A stretch of DNA of 64,000 nt from an uncultured bacterium (GTDB lineage Bacteria; Patescibacteriota; Gracilibacteria; Absconditabacterales; Absconditicoccaceae): the NCBI GenBank assembly GCA_947168815.1, contig CAMVNG010000001.1, positions 186,001 to 250,000 on the forward strand. Reading direction: 5' to 3'. The translations under genes and the position numbers were made by a program. A model generated the notes under the pieces. It saw only the letters and a program-made list of their open reading frames with translations. It was not told where the DNA came from and searched no databases. Below are positions 31,624-41,826 of the stretch, in pieces; the stretch's first letter is position 1; the number at the start of each line of letters is the position of its first letter.

Positions 31624-33030
31624 ATGAACAACTTCAGATTTACAAAAATCATCGCTGGAGTAAGTCCTACTCTTGCAAAAGAAACAGTACTTTCAAAAGT
31701 TATTAACATGGTCGATGCCTTCAGAATCACCTTATCTAAAGGATATGACGACAACAACAAAAAATATATCGACACTCTTATGAAATTAGATAACAGTAAA
31801 ACAATTATCTTAGAAACTAAAGGAATTGATACTAGAATTAAAAATACTTGAGACATTACAGTAAAAAAATGAGAAAAATGGACTGCTGAATACTCTGAAT
31901 ACGCTCAAGAATGAACAAACAAAATTTATATCGATTACGCAGAATTAGGAGAATTAAAAGAATGAACAATCCTTGAATGTCAACAAAGTAAAGTAAAATT
32001 AAAGATTAAAAGTACAAACGAAGATACTGCTGAAGTTGAAATAGTTGAAGAAGGTAAAGGAATAATCATCCAATACGATAGAATCCTATTTGAAGGACTT
32101 AATGAAGTAAATGAAGAAGAACTTTCAGAAAGAGATAAAAAAGACATTCTTTGGGGACTTGAATATGGTGCTCATGTTTTAGGTGTCTCTTGTGCATCAT
32201 CAGCAGATCACATTAAAAGTGCTAGAGAATTTCTAGAGAACAACAACGCAAAAGATATGAAAGTTTTTGCTAAAATAGAAACAGAAACAGGACTCAAAAA
32301 TCTTGATTCAATTTTAAACGAAGCAGATGGTATCATTTTTGCTATCGATGCATTTCCAAAATTAAATAAAGAAAAAATTTCTGAAGTGATTAAAACCATC
32401 AAAGCTGAAGGTAAACCAATCTTAATAACAAAAATTACAAGCGTTTATGGTAAAGATTTCGAAAAAAGTTTTGGTGAAGAAATTCAAGAATACAGCAAAG
32501 AAGCAGTTGATGGAATTATGTTAGAAACATTCTTAGTTGAAGACGAAGTATTTGAAGCAATTGAAAAAACAGGAAACTTATTAACTGATGTAGAAAATAA
32601 ACTCAATGAAAAAGTACTAGAAAGATTCGAAAAAGAATGAGATTTTGAAGTTAGAGATTATATCATTTATAACGCTTTCAGAAGCTGAAATGAACTTTGA
32701 GTTAAAACAGCAATCTGTTTTACAGATAACGGATATACTGCATCAAGATTTTCATCTTTAGCTCCAAGGATCCCAGTAATTACATTTACTCAATCAAAAG
32801 AGACATACAGATATCTCAGCCTAGTATGGTGAGTTAAAGGATATAAAATCTCACAATCATTCAATTACGAAAACCTTAAGAAAATATGAAAAGAAATGAT
32901 TAGAATGATTTTTAAATGAAATATTTCACTCGACGACAAAATTCTTATTCTGCAAGCAAATGAAACCATTGATAATGATAAAGGAGATATGATTAATGGT
33001 ATAGAACTCTACAACTTCAAAAACATTTAA
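31624..33030 (+). CDS. pyk: Pyruvate kinase, divergent
   Basis: 468 residues, close to the family norm. The N-terminal FTKIIAGVSPTLAKE, VDAFRITLSKG and KTIILETKG/IDTRIKN correspond to the PK barrel start. FAKIETETGLKNLD holds the catalytic Lys and metal-binding Glu, and ITFTQSKETYRYLSLVWGVKG is the PK C-terminal domain. The usual ARGDLGVE motif is replaced by IIFAIDAFPKLNKE, and the MVARGD Mg site is altered. It would convert PEP + ADP to pyruvate + ATP, but the altered motif makes activity and regulation uncertain. It lies after the KH-ATPase in the same unit, with a terminator at 33046. Confidence 0.82.
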
Positions 33031-33045
33031 TGTCAGAAAAATAAG

Positions 33046-33079
33046 AAAAGCTTCTCATACATTATAAGAAGCTTTTTTA
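33046..33079 (+). terminator. Intrinsic terminator after pyk
   Basis: AAAAGCTTCT (33046-33055) pairs with AGAAGCTTTT (33067-33076), then TT. Confidence 0.85.
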
Positions 33080-33117
33080 TTTATCCTTAAAAAATAACAA
33101 ATAAAACAACCTTTCTC

Positions 33118-33145
33118 TTGCATATTCAATTAAAATTACTAAAAG
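33118..33145 (+). promoter_or_regulatory. Candidate promoter of the coiled-coil membrane protein gene
   Basis: TTGCAT (33118-33123), 16 bp, TAAAAG (33140-33145), 32 bases before the ATG at 33178. Confidence 0.4.
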
Positions 33146-33177
33146 AAAAATAGTTTTATCTAGTAAACATAGAATAA

Positions 33178-33606
33178 ATGAAAGAAAAAAAAACATCAAA
33201 AAAGATTGAAGAAGCTGCTGAAAAGGCATCAGTTGCTGCTGCAGAATTCGGTAAAAAAGCTGAAAAAGTAGGAAAAGCTGCTGCTAAAAAATTTGACGAA
33301 GTTTCTGATAAAGTCGCTGATATGGCGGAAGATTTGGGAGACAAATTCGAAGAAGGAGCAGAAAAAACTAAAAAAGCTGCTACATGAGTTAAAAAATGGT
33401 GGTTAAAATCTTCAACTGAAGAAAAAATCACAACAATTCTTTGAATTATCCTACTTATCTGTGCATTGTGGGAATTAAAAAAGATTATCTGGGGTGTTCT
33501 TCTTCTATTATTCTGAATTCTTTGTGTTACTGGTTATTTTGATGGATATCTTGAAGACTTATTTGAAAAATTTGGATCAGATAAAAAAGCTTCAAAAAAG
33601 AAATAG
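33178..33606 (+). CDS. Alanine/lysine-rich coiled-coil protein with C-terminal membrane hairpin
   Basis: 142 residues. The first 75 residues are a heptad-like amphipathic helix rich in Ala, Lys and Glu (KIEEAAEKASVAAAEFGKKA), similar to apolipoprotein-like or YtxH-type helices. Then two hydrophobic segments (ITTILGIILLICALWELKK; IIWGVLLLLFGILCVTGYF) and a basic tail (SDKKASKKK). Composition makes any family call weak; a membrane-shaping or stress role is possible. It has its own candidate promoter. Confidence 0.75.
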
Positions 33607-33692
33607 TATAAACTATTCCATCTATTAATAAAAAAATAAATATAAGTTCGTATGCCTTATATCATTTTAGTTATCGAATGTTTTAATATTCT

Positions 33693-34103
33693 ATGAGTCA
33701 AGAAGATAAAACTACATTAATATGAAATATATTCAAGCTACTTATATGAATAATTCTTTTAGTTTCGTGTTTTTTCTATCTAGAAAATCATCCAGCAGAA
33801 AAGATAGCACTATCATCATGAATAAAAAACATCGTACAAAAAATAGAAATCTTTGGATATAATGCTGTATGAAAAGATGGAACACTTTTATCTCAAAAGT
33901 ACGATCTTGAAAATAAATATCTCGAAATGATCCATTTTGCAGAAGAAAAATGATGTATCAACCAAGAATTTGTATGAGGACTACATGAAATGTACAAAGC
34001 ACTACTTAACGAAGATAATAATAAAATAGAAACATATATAACAAGATATACCATTGCTGCTGCCGAATACGAAATGTCTATATATAATGACTGTTGAGAA
34101 TAA
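33693..34103 (+). CDS. Single-pass membrane protein, unknown
   Basis: 136 residues: an N-terminal membrane segment (IFKLLIGIILLVSCFFYLE, about residues 13-31) and a soluble helical domain outside (IVQKIEIFGYNAVGKDGTL; KALLNEDNNKIETYITRYT) with two cysteines (KGCINQ and DCGE). Family not recognised. It follows the coiled-coil membrane protein at 86 bp and is closed by a terminator at 34127, so the two may be one unit. Confidence 0.75.
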
Positions 34104-34126
34104 AATTGATTAACACATATTATATA

Positions 34127-34156
34127 AGGGTAGGAACTGGATTCCTACTTTTTTAA
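34127..34156 (+). terminator. Intrinsic terminator
   Basis: GTAGGAA (34130-34136) pairs with TTCCTAC (34142-34148), then TTTTTT. Confidence 0.85.
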
Positions 34157-34216
34157 TATTGAATCTCGCAAGGAAATATATAATAATTAAAATGCTTTAA
34201 CAAAACATAAAGAAAT

Positions 34217-34696
34217 ATGAAAGTACTTTTAATCTTAAAACCAGATTGCCTTGAGAAAGGTCTGGAAAATGAGGTGAAGAATATCCTTACCTCAAGAGGT
34301 TACAAAATCGTAACCGAAAGCAGAATTGAAAAAGCTTCTGAGGAAATGCTCGAAAAGCATTATAACATGCTTGGTAAATTAAGAGAGCGCCTTACTGAAG
34401 CAAAGGGTGAAGAGTTTGCGAACAAAGTTATTTCTTCAACATTTACTTATATGTCACGCGGACCAATTATCCCGTTTGTCATTGAAAAAGATGGAGATGA
34501 TGTAACAGTTGTTGAAGAACTCAGAAACAACATCATTGGTAAAACAAGACCTTGGGAAGCTGCAAAGGGTACAATCCGTGAACTCTACGGAAACAAAAAT
34601 CCCGAACACGACCCAATAGAGAACATAATTCACTGCTCCGGAAGTGCAGAAGAAGCACGCAGCGAAGTTGCATTATGGTTCCCTGAATTGGCCTAA
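34217..34696 (+). CDS. ndk: Nucleoside diphosphate kinase
   Basis: 159 residues. MKVLLILKPDCLEKGL is the NDK start (LxKPD), the active-site histidine lies in NIIHCSGSAEEARSE, and IIGKTRPWEAAKGTIRELYG is the nucleotide-binding segment. It balances NTP pools by ping-pong phosphate transfer through the His. An insertion between residues 45 and 75 makes it a little longer than minimal NDKs. All ten glycines are GGN, TGA is absent, and codons such as CGC, GCG and TCC are unlike the neighbours. TATAAT lies at 34179-34184. It is monocistronic with a strong terminator, so it belongs to the TGA-free class. Confidence 0.95.
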   Translation: MKVLLILKPDCLEKGLENEVKNILTSRGYKIVTESRIEKASEEMLEKHYNMLGKLRERLTEAKGEEFANKVISSTFTYMSRGPIIPFVIEKDGDDVTVVEELRNNIIGKTRPWEAAKGTIRELYGNKNPEHDPIENIIHCSGSAEEARSEVALWFPELA

Positions 34697-34714
34697 CATT
34701 TCTTTTTTAAAATT

Positions 34715-34750
34715 AACTGGACTAAGAACTAACTTTGTCCGGTTTTTTTA
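34715..34750 (+). terminator. Intrinsic terminator after ndk
   Basis: AACTGGAC (34715-34722) pairs with GTCCGGTT (34737-34744; one G-T), then TTTTTT. Confidence 0.85.
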
Positions 34751-34972
34751 ATAAGAAAACATTAATACCATGAATCAAAAAAACAATAAATTAAAAAATG
34801 TAAATATAAAATACCAAATAATATAATTTTAAACTATAATAGTTACAATTATTAAATAAAGAAGTCAATTAGAAACAGCGAAGTAAGTTTCAAATCTTCT
34901 TGAAAAACTTATTGAAAATACTAAAAACTCGTTAGTGTTAAATTTATTCTTTTATATTTTATACTTTCATTA

Positions 34973-35620
34973 ATGAAAAAAAACTTCAAAAAAGCATTTA
35001 CGTTAGTGGAAATGCTTATCGTTGTGGTTATCATTGGTATTCTATCTTCAGCACTTCTACCAAGACTTCAGGGTGCACAATCTGCAGCCAGAGACTCAGC
35101 TAGAAAATCAGACCTTTCTCAATTAGGTTCTGCTATTCTACAATACTATAACAACAGAGGTGAATATCCTGAAGGATCTGGAGGAACAACAGACGCTGAT
35201 AAAGGAACAAATGGTCACATGATATCAGTTGATAAGATTGGTTGAAAATTAATTAAACTTGTAGAACTATCATCAATTCCACACGATCCAAACAAAAAGA
35301 ATGTTATTAAATGGAAAGCTGGAACATCTTCAGATATTACTCTAAGTGGTGGAGAATATTGATACTTCGCAATGACTAAAAACTCAATACCAAATGGATG
35401 ATATGTTCTAGTTGCAAGAACTGAAACTGAATGAGGAACTAACTTCTTGAATACAATTCCTATCAGTTGAGATTTGTCAAACTTCAAAGCTTGTACATCA
35501 TTCAAAAGCTCAGATATCGACAGTGACTGTACAATAGCAACATCATCAATGCCAACAGACACAAACGGAACATGTTGTTATACATCAAAAGATCAATTCT
35601 TATACTTATATGTATTCTAG
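34973..35620 (+). CDS. Type IV pilin / pseudopilin
   Basis: 215 residues. The prepilin signature is KKAFTLVEMLIVVVIIGILSS: a short basic leader, a Phe at +1, Glu at +5 and a hydrophobic helix. The residue before the cleavage site is Ala instead of the common Gly. The C-terminal globular part has two cysteine pairs (KACTSFKSS, DSDCTIATSS, GTCCYTSK), likely disulfides of a D-region. The pre-helix is followed by AARDSARKSDLSQLGSAI, typical of GspG-like pilins. It would be assembled by the PilB-like ATPase at 27082. The 228-base upstream gap holds no gene. Confidence 0.92.
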
Positions 35621-35642
35621 TTATACAAAATATACAATTTCC

Positions 35643-35672
35643 AAAAGGCTTCCGAAAGGAAGTCTTTTTCTT
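35643..35672 (+). terminator. Intrinsic terminator after the pilin gene
   Basis: AAGGCTTCC (35645-35653) and GGAAGTCTT (35658-35666), GAAA tetraloop, then TTTTC. Confidence 0.85.
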
Positions 35673-35737
35673 TTTGTTTTCATTGAATTATTTACTTAAT
35701 TTTATACTATTCAAATACTTTAAAAAACAAATAATAT

Positions 35738-37285
35738 ATGGAAAAGGATAATTGAAATAAAACAACAACACTACTAAAAGATGAAACTCTCAGCCAAAAG
35801 CTACTCAAAAAATGATTTTGGCTCTATTTTTTTTGATATCTCATGGCTCCTCTAGGATACCTAGTAAGATTATTCATATCAAATTCACCAGAGGTATCTG
35901 TAGCTGATTTCTGAGTAATGTATAGCATAATTTCCCTCATAACCTTTCTATATACCTATAACGATTTATGACTTACTGAAAGTCTTCAATATTTTCTCCC
36001 AAGATTCTACATAAAAAAAGAATATAACAACATAAAAACAGTTGTACGAGTATCTCTTGCAACACAAATCTTCACATGAATATTCATATCAATATTCTTA
36101 CGATTTTGATCAGAACGACTTGCAATCCATTATTTTCAAAGTGAAAACGCTGCATTAATACTAAAATACTTCTGTATCTATTTTATTGGTAATAATATCT
36201 TTCAAGTACTTCGAACAACATTTAATGCGTTTCAAAAAACTTTTGAATATGAGTTTGTTGATTTCATTAGATGGTGAGCTATTTTCTTTTTTACAGTCTT
36301 TTGCTTTTTTACAGGAAGAGGAACAATTGAATGGTATAGTTTAAACTGGGTAATTTGAATAGCAACAGGAATTATTGTTGCACTAATTCTTTACAAAAAA
36401 TATCGTAAAGAATTAATGAAATGAAATTTCACACGAGACACTCCAATGCTAAAAACATATACAAAATACGCATTATGGGCATTTATTTGAACAAGCATAT
36501 CAACTCTTTTCTGACAAATCATACAACAAATGGTACTATTTTTTTTAGGACCAAGTGATGCATGATATTACTCAAATTTTCTAAGTCTATTTTATATTTG
36601 AACACTCCTTCTCTGACCAATAATGTATCTTATCTTCCCTATTGTTTCAGAGCTAATAGAAAAAAAGAATAATGAAAAATTATCCCTACTCTATTCATTT
36701 TTTTACAATTATTTTTCAATTGTCATTCTGAGTTTTTCAACAATACTAATTGTACTAGGACCTGAAATAGCAATAGCCCTCTTCTGAAAGAGTTATATGA
36801 CATCATGAGAACTATTAATATATTGTTGAGGTTTCTTAATCTTCTCTCTCCTATCAACTTTCAATTACTCAGTATTGGCATGAATGTGAAAAGTCAAAAA
36901 AAGAGTGTATATAACATGAATAGCAGCAATTCTAACAGTCATCACAACTTACATTGGAATAAAACTATGAAATATCAATGGAGCAGGAATTGCTTTTTGA
37001 TTAAGTAATTTTTATACATGGTTCTTAAGCCTATATCTATTAAAAAAAGAGAATTTTTCACTAACTTTCAATCGATCTTTTATTCTAAAAAACTGTTTTC
37101 TATTTCTAACTCTATGACTCTTATTATATTTCACAAAGTGAACAATATTTAATATCGACTGAAATAGACGATACATAATTTTAACACTAATCTGAGTTTC
37201 TTTAGCATTTTATATCTGCATATGAATCTGTAACATCGGAACCCTAAAAAAACTAGGTAGTGAAATAAAAAATTTAAAAGGATAA
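35738..37285 (+). CDS. Polysaccharide/lipid-linked flippase of the MOP superfamily (Wzx-like)
   Basis: 515 residues with about 12-14 hydrophobic segments, no large soluble domain. Early features fit Wzx/MATE-like MOP transporters: LLKKGFWLYFFGYLMAPLGY, DFGVMYSIISLITFLY, and the repeat at LFLGPSDAGYYSNFLSLFY in the second half. Such proteins move undecaprenyl-linked oligosaccharides across the membrane. A glycosyltransferase (14510) in the window could supply substrate, though they are not linked. Glycines in membrane helices are often TGA. Confidence 0.85.
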
Positions 37286-37288
37286 AAA

Positions 37289-37313
37289 AAGAAAAGTCTT
37301 TCGACTTTTCTTA
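37289..37313. terminator. Bidirectional terminator between flippase and alaS
   Basis: AAGAAAAGTC (37289-37298) pairs with GACTTTTCTT (37303-37312), TTTC loop, with A/T runs on both sides; serves the two convergent genes. Confidence 0.8.
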
Positions 37314-37331
37314 AATACTAACAATAATTAA

Positions 37332-38903
37332 TTAACCGACAAAATGAAGAATTACTCATGCAACTTTTTGCACATTAATAATATGCACACAACGACCATC
37401 ATCTAAAATAATTTCTCATTTATCTCAATTCTGTCATCACATTTCAGGATAGAATGGTGTTTTATCAAAAATTAATACTCTTTGACCATCATCAGCCTCA
37501 ATTTCTTTAAGAAGTTTTGATCACTCAAAATTAAGATTATCATATCATACAAATTCAGTTGCAGGGATTCCTTCTAAGTATTTAGACCAATCTGCAGATT
37601 TTTGGAACATAGCCTTAGTACTTTGCCTAGATTTCTCTTTCGCATCTTCCAATGCTTTTTGATATCATTCCAAATCTAATTCTACTCCTCTTTCTGCAGC
37701 AATTTCTTTTGTAATCTCCAAAGGGAAACCATAAGTATCATAAAGCATAAAAATTTGCTCTCATGAAAGTTTCTTAGAATTTTTTAATAAATCTTCCAAT
37801 ATTCACTCTCATTTATGAATTGTTTTTTCAAACTGAGAAATTTCATTTAACAAAACTTTCTTTATCCTTTCCTCATCAAAATCTCTCAATCATTTAAAAG
37901 AAATAAATGAATCATTAACAAAAGAAGATAATTCACTCTCATTCAACTTTCTAAGTAACAAAAGATTGTAATAACATCTTCTAATAATCATTCTTAACAC
38001 ATAACCCGCACCTACATTAGAAGGAGTTAATCAATCATTTATAAGCATAAATACAGTTCTTAAATGATCAGCAACAATTCTAAATTTTCTCTCATTTCAA
38101 GTATATGAAAGATTTGTAGTTTTCTCCAGCAAAGAAATGAATGGAGCAAAAAGATCTGTTTCATAAATACTAGCTTTATTTTGAAGTACTCTACACATTC
38201 TCTCAAATCACATACCAGTATCCACATTATGTTGAGAAAGTTTAGTAAATACTCATTTCTCATCCCTATAGAATTCCATAAACACATTATTCCAAATCTC
38301 CATCCAATTGTCCTCATCATCTTTTACATTAGAACCCTCAGGAGGAAATTCTGAATTTCAAACCCAATAAAAAATCTCTGTATCTGGACCACAAGGTCAA
38401 ACAGGACCTGGGCTCCACCAATTATGTTTTTCTGGAAGAAAAGATATTCTCTCAGCAGGTATTCCGGCTTTTTGCCAAGCAGCTGCAGCAACTTCATCTC
38501 TTGGAGCATCAGAATTACCTTCAAATACTGTTACGGCTAACTTCCTAGAATCAAATCAAAGTTCATTTACTAAGAACTCATAACTCCACTGAATAGCTTC
38601 TTCTTTAAAATACTCTCATAAAGACCAGTTACCCATCATATCAAAAAATGTAAGATGAAATGTATCACCTACTTCATCAATATCTACAGTTCTAACACAC
38701 TTTTGAATATTAAAAAGCCTATGTCCTAATGGATGCTCTTTCCCCGCTAAATATGGTATAAGCTGCTGCATACCAGCAACATTAAATAATGCTGTAGATT
38801 CTTTATCAGCAATCAACGATGCTTCTGGTAAATAAGCATGATTTTTAGACATCCAAAAAGATTTCCATTTTTCTCTTAATTGACTTGAAGTTAATTGTTC
38901 CAT
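37332..38903 (-). CDS. alaS: Alanyl-tRNA synthetase, short form without editing active site or C-Ala domain
   Basis: 523 residues against about 870 in typical bacteria. The catalytic and tRNA-recognition domains are complete: [48 protein letters not shown] and HNVDTGMGFERM. The protein then enters the beta-barrel with FYPEMGGQNGDKGEI and stops at VILHFVG, just before the HxxxH editing motif would begin. A terminator follows the TAA, so it is a real end. Editing of Ser/Gly-tRNA-Ala and the C-Ala domain are therefore missing from this protein; a separate AlaX editor or other partner would have to lie outside the window. Confidence 0.93.
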
Positions 38904-38955
38904 AAAAAATATTAGTTAACTAAATTAATAAGTTTTTAATCAAATATTTTTAGAT

Positions 38956-41070
38956 TTATTCAGCCGCATTTATTGATTTAATATTTTTATTCTCCTTAAC
39001 TCTATCAATAAATTCATATAAATTAATCTTATTCACTCAATCAGTACTCAATAAATATAATTCAGGTCTATCAGCAGTAGAAGCAGGAACAGCAGCATCA
39101 AGTACTTGTTCACCATTCAAAGCAAACTTAAACCTGAAAAGATAATATAACTTAAAATTAGTAGTATAATTTTGATTAGTTTTAATAGGACTAGATTCAT
39201 AAACAGTAAATGTTTGATTATCTTTATCAAAAATGAAAATATAAGGAGAAGCATCAGAAGCCAACAACTTAACATTACTTGAATAAGGATTCAATGTAGT
39301 CTTATCTCATCAAATCATTTCAACAGTACGCATCTCTAATGTTGTACCTGCATTAGAACTTCTCCAGAATTGATAAAGATTACCATCTCACCATGCTAAG
39401 AAATTACCATCAATTGCAAATCCATTCAACTCTTGAGGAAGGATGGTTCAAGAAGCAGCGACAATAGAATATGTTGAAGGTTGCTGATATTTATTTTCTG
39501 ATCATGCAACAACAAGATATCTTGTAAGAAGAGCATTTGCCATATTGTTAGGATTCTTTTGGAACAAATAGAATTTATTTGTTCAATATGTTCAAATACC
39601 ACCAATATTCTTAGTTGACCAATCACTATCGATTACTTCCATCACCTCAACTCACAACTTATTAACATAGAAAAGATTTCACTCAGCAGTATAACAGAAT
39701 AATCATTTTTTACTCAAACTCAAAGAACAAGACTTAGCACTTTCCATCATATTATATTCAACAAGAGTTCCTCTCGTAGAATCATTAACAAGACCTATAA
39801 GAGCTGCCTTCTCTCAAGCAACATTTACTGATGTATCTGCAGCGATACTAACAGGAGCACCTAAACTAGTCTTCTCTGCATCATTAAAACTCAAAATTTT
39901 TGTTTTTTTACCGATTCTTTCATCATCAAACTGAGAAAGATTTTTAATTGTCACAATCATAAATCCTTCTTCATATTCCTGAAGAAGTTCATTTTTTAGT
40001 TTTGCAACATCCTCAACCCAAACTCACTTAGCTTCAATAGCACTTATTTTTGAAAGAATTTCATTATATTTCTCAGATTTTTCATCTGAAGTAGGATCAA
40101 GTGTTTTAAAAGAGAAAATATCCCTCTTAATATCATCAAGTGTTAATTCAACAATTGCTCAAGTTGATGTTTGGTATTGAACCTTATTATTTTGTACATT
40201 TCTAACTTGCTGAAAAATTGCAGCAACTAAAAAGAAAATAGCTAAAACAAGGAAACCAACCATAACATAATACTTATTTTCATAGATTACAGTTGATGTA
40301 CTCTTTTTCCATTTCATAAGATCCAACTTAGAAGAGAATTTTCATGCTAATTTAGAAGTATATTTTGAAGCTAAAGCTCCAAGTTTCCCTTTAGATTGAG
40401 CTCTAATTATTTCCAATCAATTAATACCAAAAGTTGATAAGAATCAAACCTCCTTTTTATCTACCCTTGAAGAAATAAGATCATCTAAGAAATCCAGGAT
40501 TGCTCAAGCATTTTCATTCTCTAACACTCACTCCATATCGTTAAGATCGTTTTGATCAAGAATTTCAGAAAGCTTTGTACCTGCATACAACAATACATCA
40601 CCTCTTTCAAGTTCTCAGCCAATAAAATCTGAGAATTGATCAATATTTGCCTGCTCCTTATAAGAATTTTCAAGAACAGAATAAATCTTATCATTACGGA
40701 AAATAAGCAATGTAGTTTTTCAAATCATCCAAGTCTTAACACTATTATCAACAATCAATTGAACATATCATCTTAATTCACATTTAGGTACATCACGAAG
40801 TTTATCAGCAAATGCTTGAAGCTTTGCATTTAATGTCTGTAATTGATTCTCAAGTAGATTCTCCATATCATTTGAATCTAATTCAGAATCTCTTACTCTA
40901 TCAACGAATTCAGCAACAAATTCCTCAAAAATCTCCTTTTGATAATCAACAAATTTCTCACTATCAATCTGTATATATACCTCTAAATTTATGTCACTCG
41001 CAATTTGACTACTGTAAGAATATACTTTATCCTTATCAATATATTCAAGAGCATTATAAACTGGTTTCAT
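38956..41070 (-). CDS. Single-pass membrane protein with repeat-like extracellular domain
   Basis: 704 residues. An N-terminal cytoplasmic part of about 270 residues has a segment (NDKIYSVLENSY ... ELERGDVLLYAGTKLSEIL) weakly similar to the end of PP2C-type phosphatases, but the metal-binding aspartates are not evident. One membrane helix follows (YYVMVGFLVLAIFFLVAAIF, about residues 265-284). The C-terminal 400 residues have repeated short strands (FAIDGNFLAWGDGNLYQFW; YIFIFDKDNQTFTVYESS) suggesting a beta-propeller outside the cell. It may be a surface sensor. It lies 52 bp upstream of alaS on the same strand. Confidence 0.8.
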
Positions 41071-41302
41071 TAAAGGAAAACTAGGATATAAAAAATTTCA
41101 AGATAACAAAAAATTCAAAAAATTATCACTTAATTAATAAGGAAACCCATACAAAAATCAACATAAACTAAGGTATAAAAGAAACAAAGAAAAGCTAAGT
41201 ATAAACTATAATATTTCTACAAATACTATATAGTTTTTTATACAAGCTTGAAAAATTTTCAAGGAATCATATAAGTACAGTATCTTTATATTTATTATCT
41301 CC

Positions 41303-41479
41303 ATGACAAAAACAAAAAAAAGAACCTTGTTTATCATGGCAATCATTATCGTAATACTATGAATATTATTGGCATTCTGTTTCCCTATAGACAAAGTTAA
41401 TGCACCAGAATTTGATGAAGATAATTCTGAAATATTATATTGTAACGATGGAAGTATATGTCCCATCGAAACCGAATAA
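41303..41479 (+). CDS. Small membrane-anchored peptide, 58 residues
   Basis: Begins MTKTKKRTLFIMAIIIVILG, a basic end and one hydrophobic helix, followed by an acidic outside tail with two cysteines (YCNDGSICPIETE). One TGA-Gly lies within the helix. The family is unknown. It may be a small lipoprotein-like or pilus-linked peptide. It is the first gene of a plus-strand cluster with secG. Confidence 0.6.
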
Positions 41480-41592
41480 TAAAAATAACTAAAGATAAAG
41501 CCGAAGAAATTCGAAAGCTTGCAATTAATTTACAAATCCTTAAACTACACAGAACTTAGTGTAAATCTTTATATTTTAGAAAAATAGTGCTA

Positions 41593-41826
41593 ATGAGAAC
41601 AGCATTAATCATCTTAATGATTCTTATTGGAATTGTATTTGTTTGAAGTGTTCTTCTTCAATCTCCAAAAGGTGGAGGTATTTGAATGTGAATTGGTGGT
41701 GCTTCTGCTAGTTCAAGTAATGAATATGGAAGCAAAAAGACAATGGAGGGAAAATTAAAAATTATTTCTTTATGTACAGCTATTCTCTTTGTTGCCATTG
41801 TCTTGGTTTTACCTTACGTTAAATAA
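41593..41826 (+). CDS. secG: Preprotein translocase subunit SecG
   Basis: 77 residues, two membrane helices (TALIILMILIGIVFVGSVLL; IISLCTAILFVAIVLVLPYV) separated by the typical Gly/Ser-rich loop (QSPKGGGIGMGIGGASASSS). SecG is a small subunit of the SecYEG channel for protein export. Four loop glycines are TGA. The stop overlaps the ATG of the next gene (TAATG), so the pair is translationally coupled. Confidence 0.9.

Noticed and set aside
34746-34972. Possible small RNA or short ORF in the gap before the pilin gene
   Set aside because: Only short weak stems and an 18-codon AT-rich frame; nothing that can be supported.
40812-41084. 90-codon plus-strand frame opposite the 704-residue membrane protein
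   Set aside because: Lies fully inside a real minus-strand gene start; low-complexity translation.
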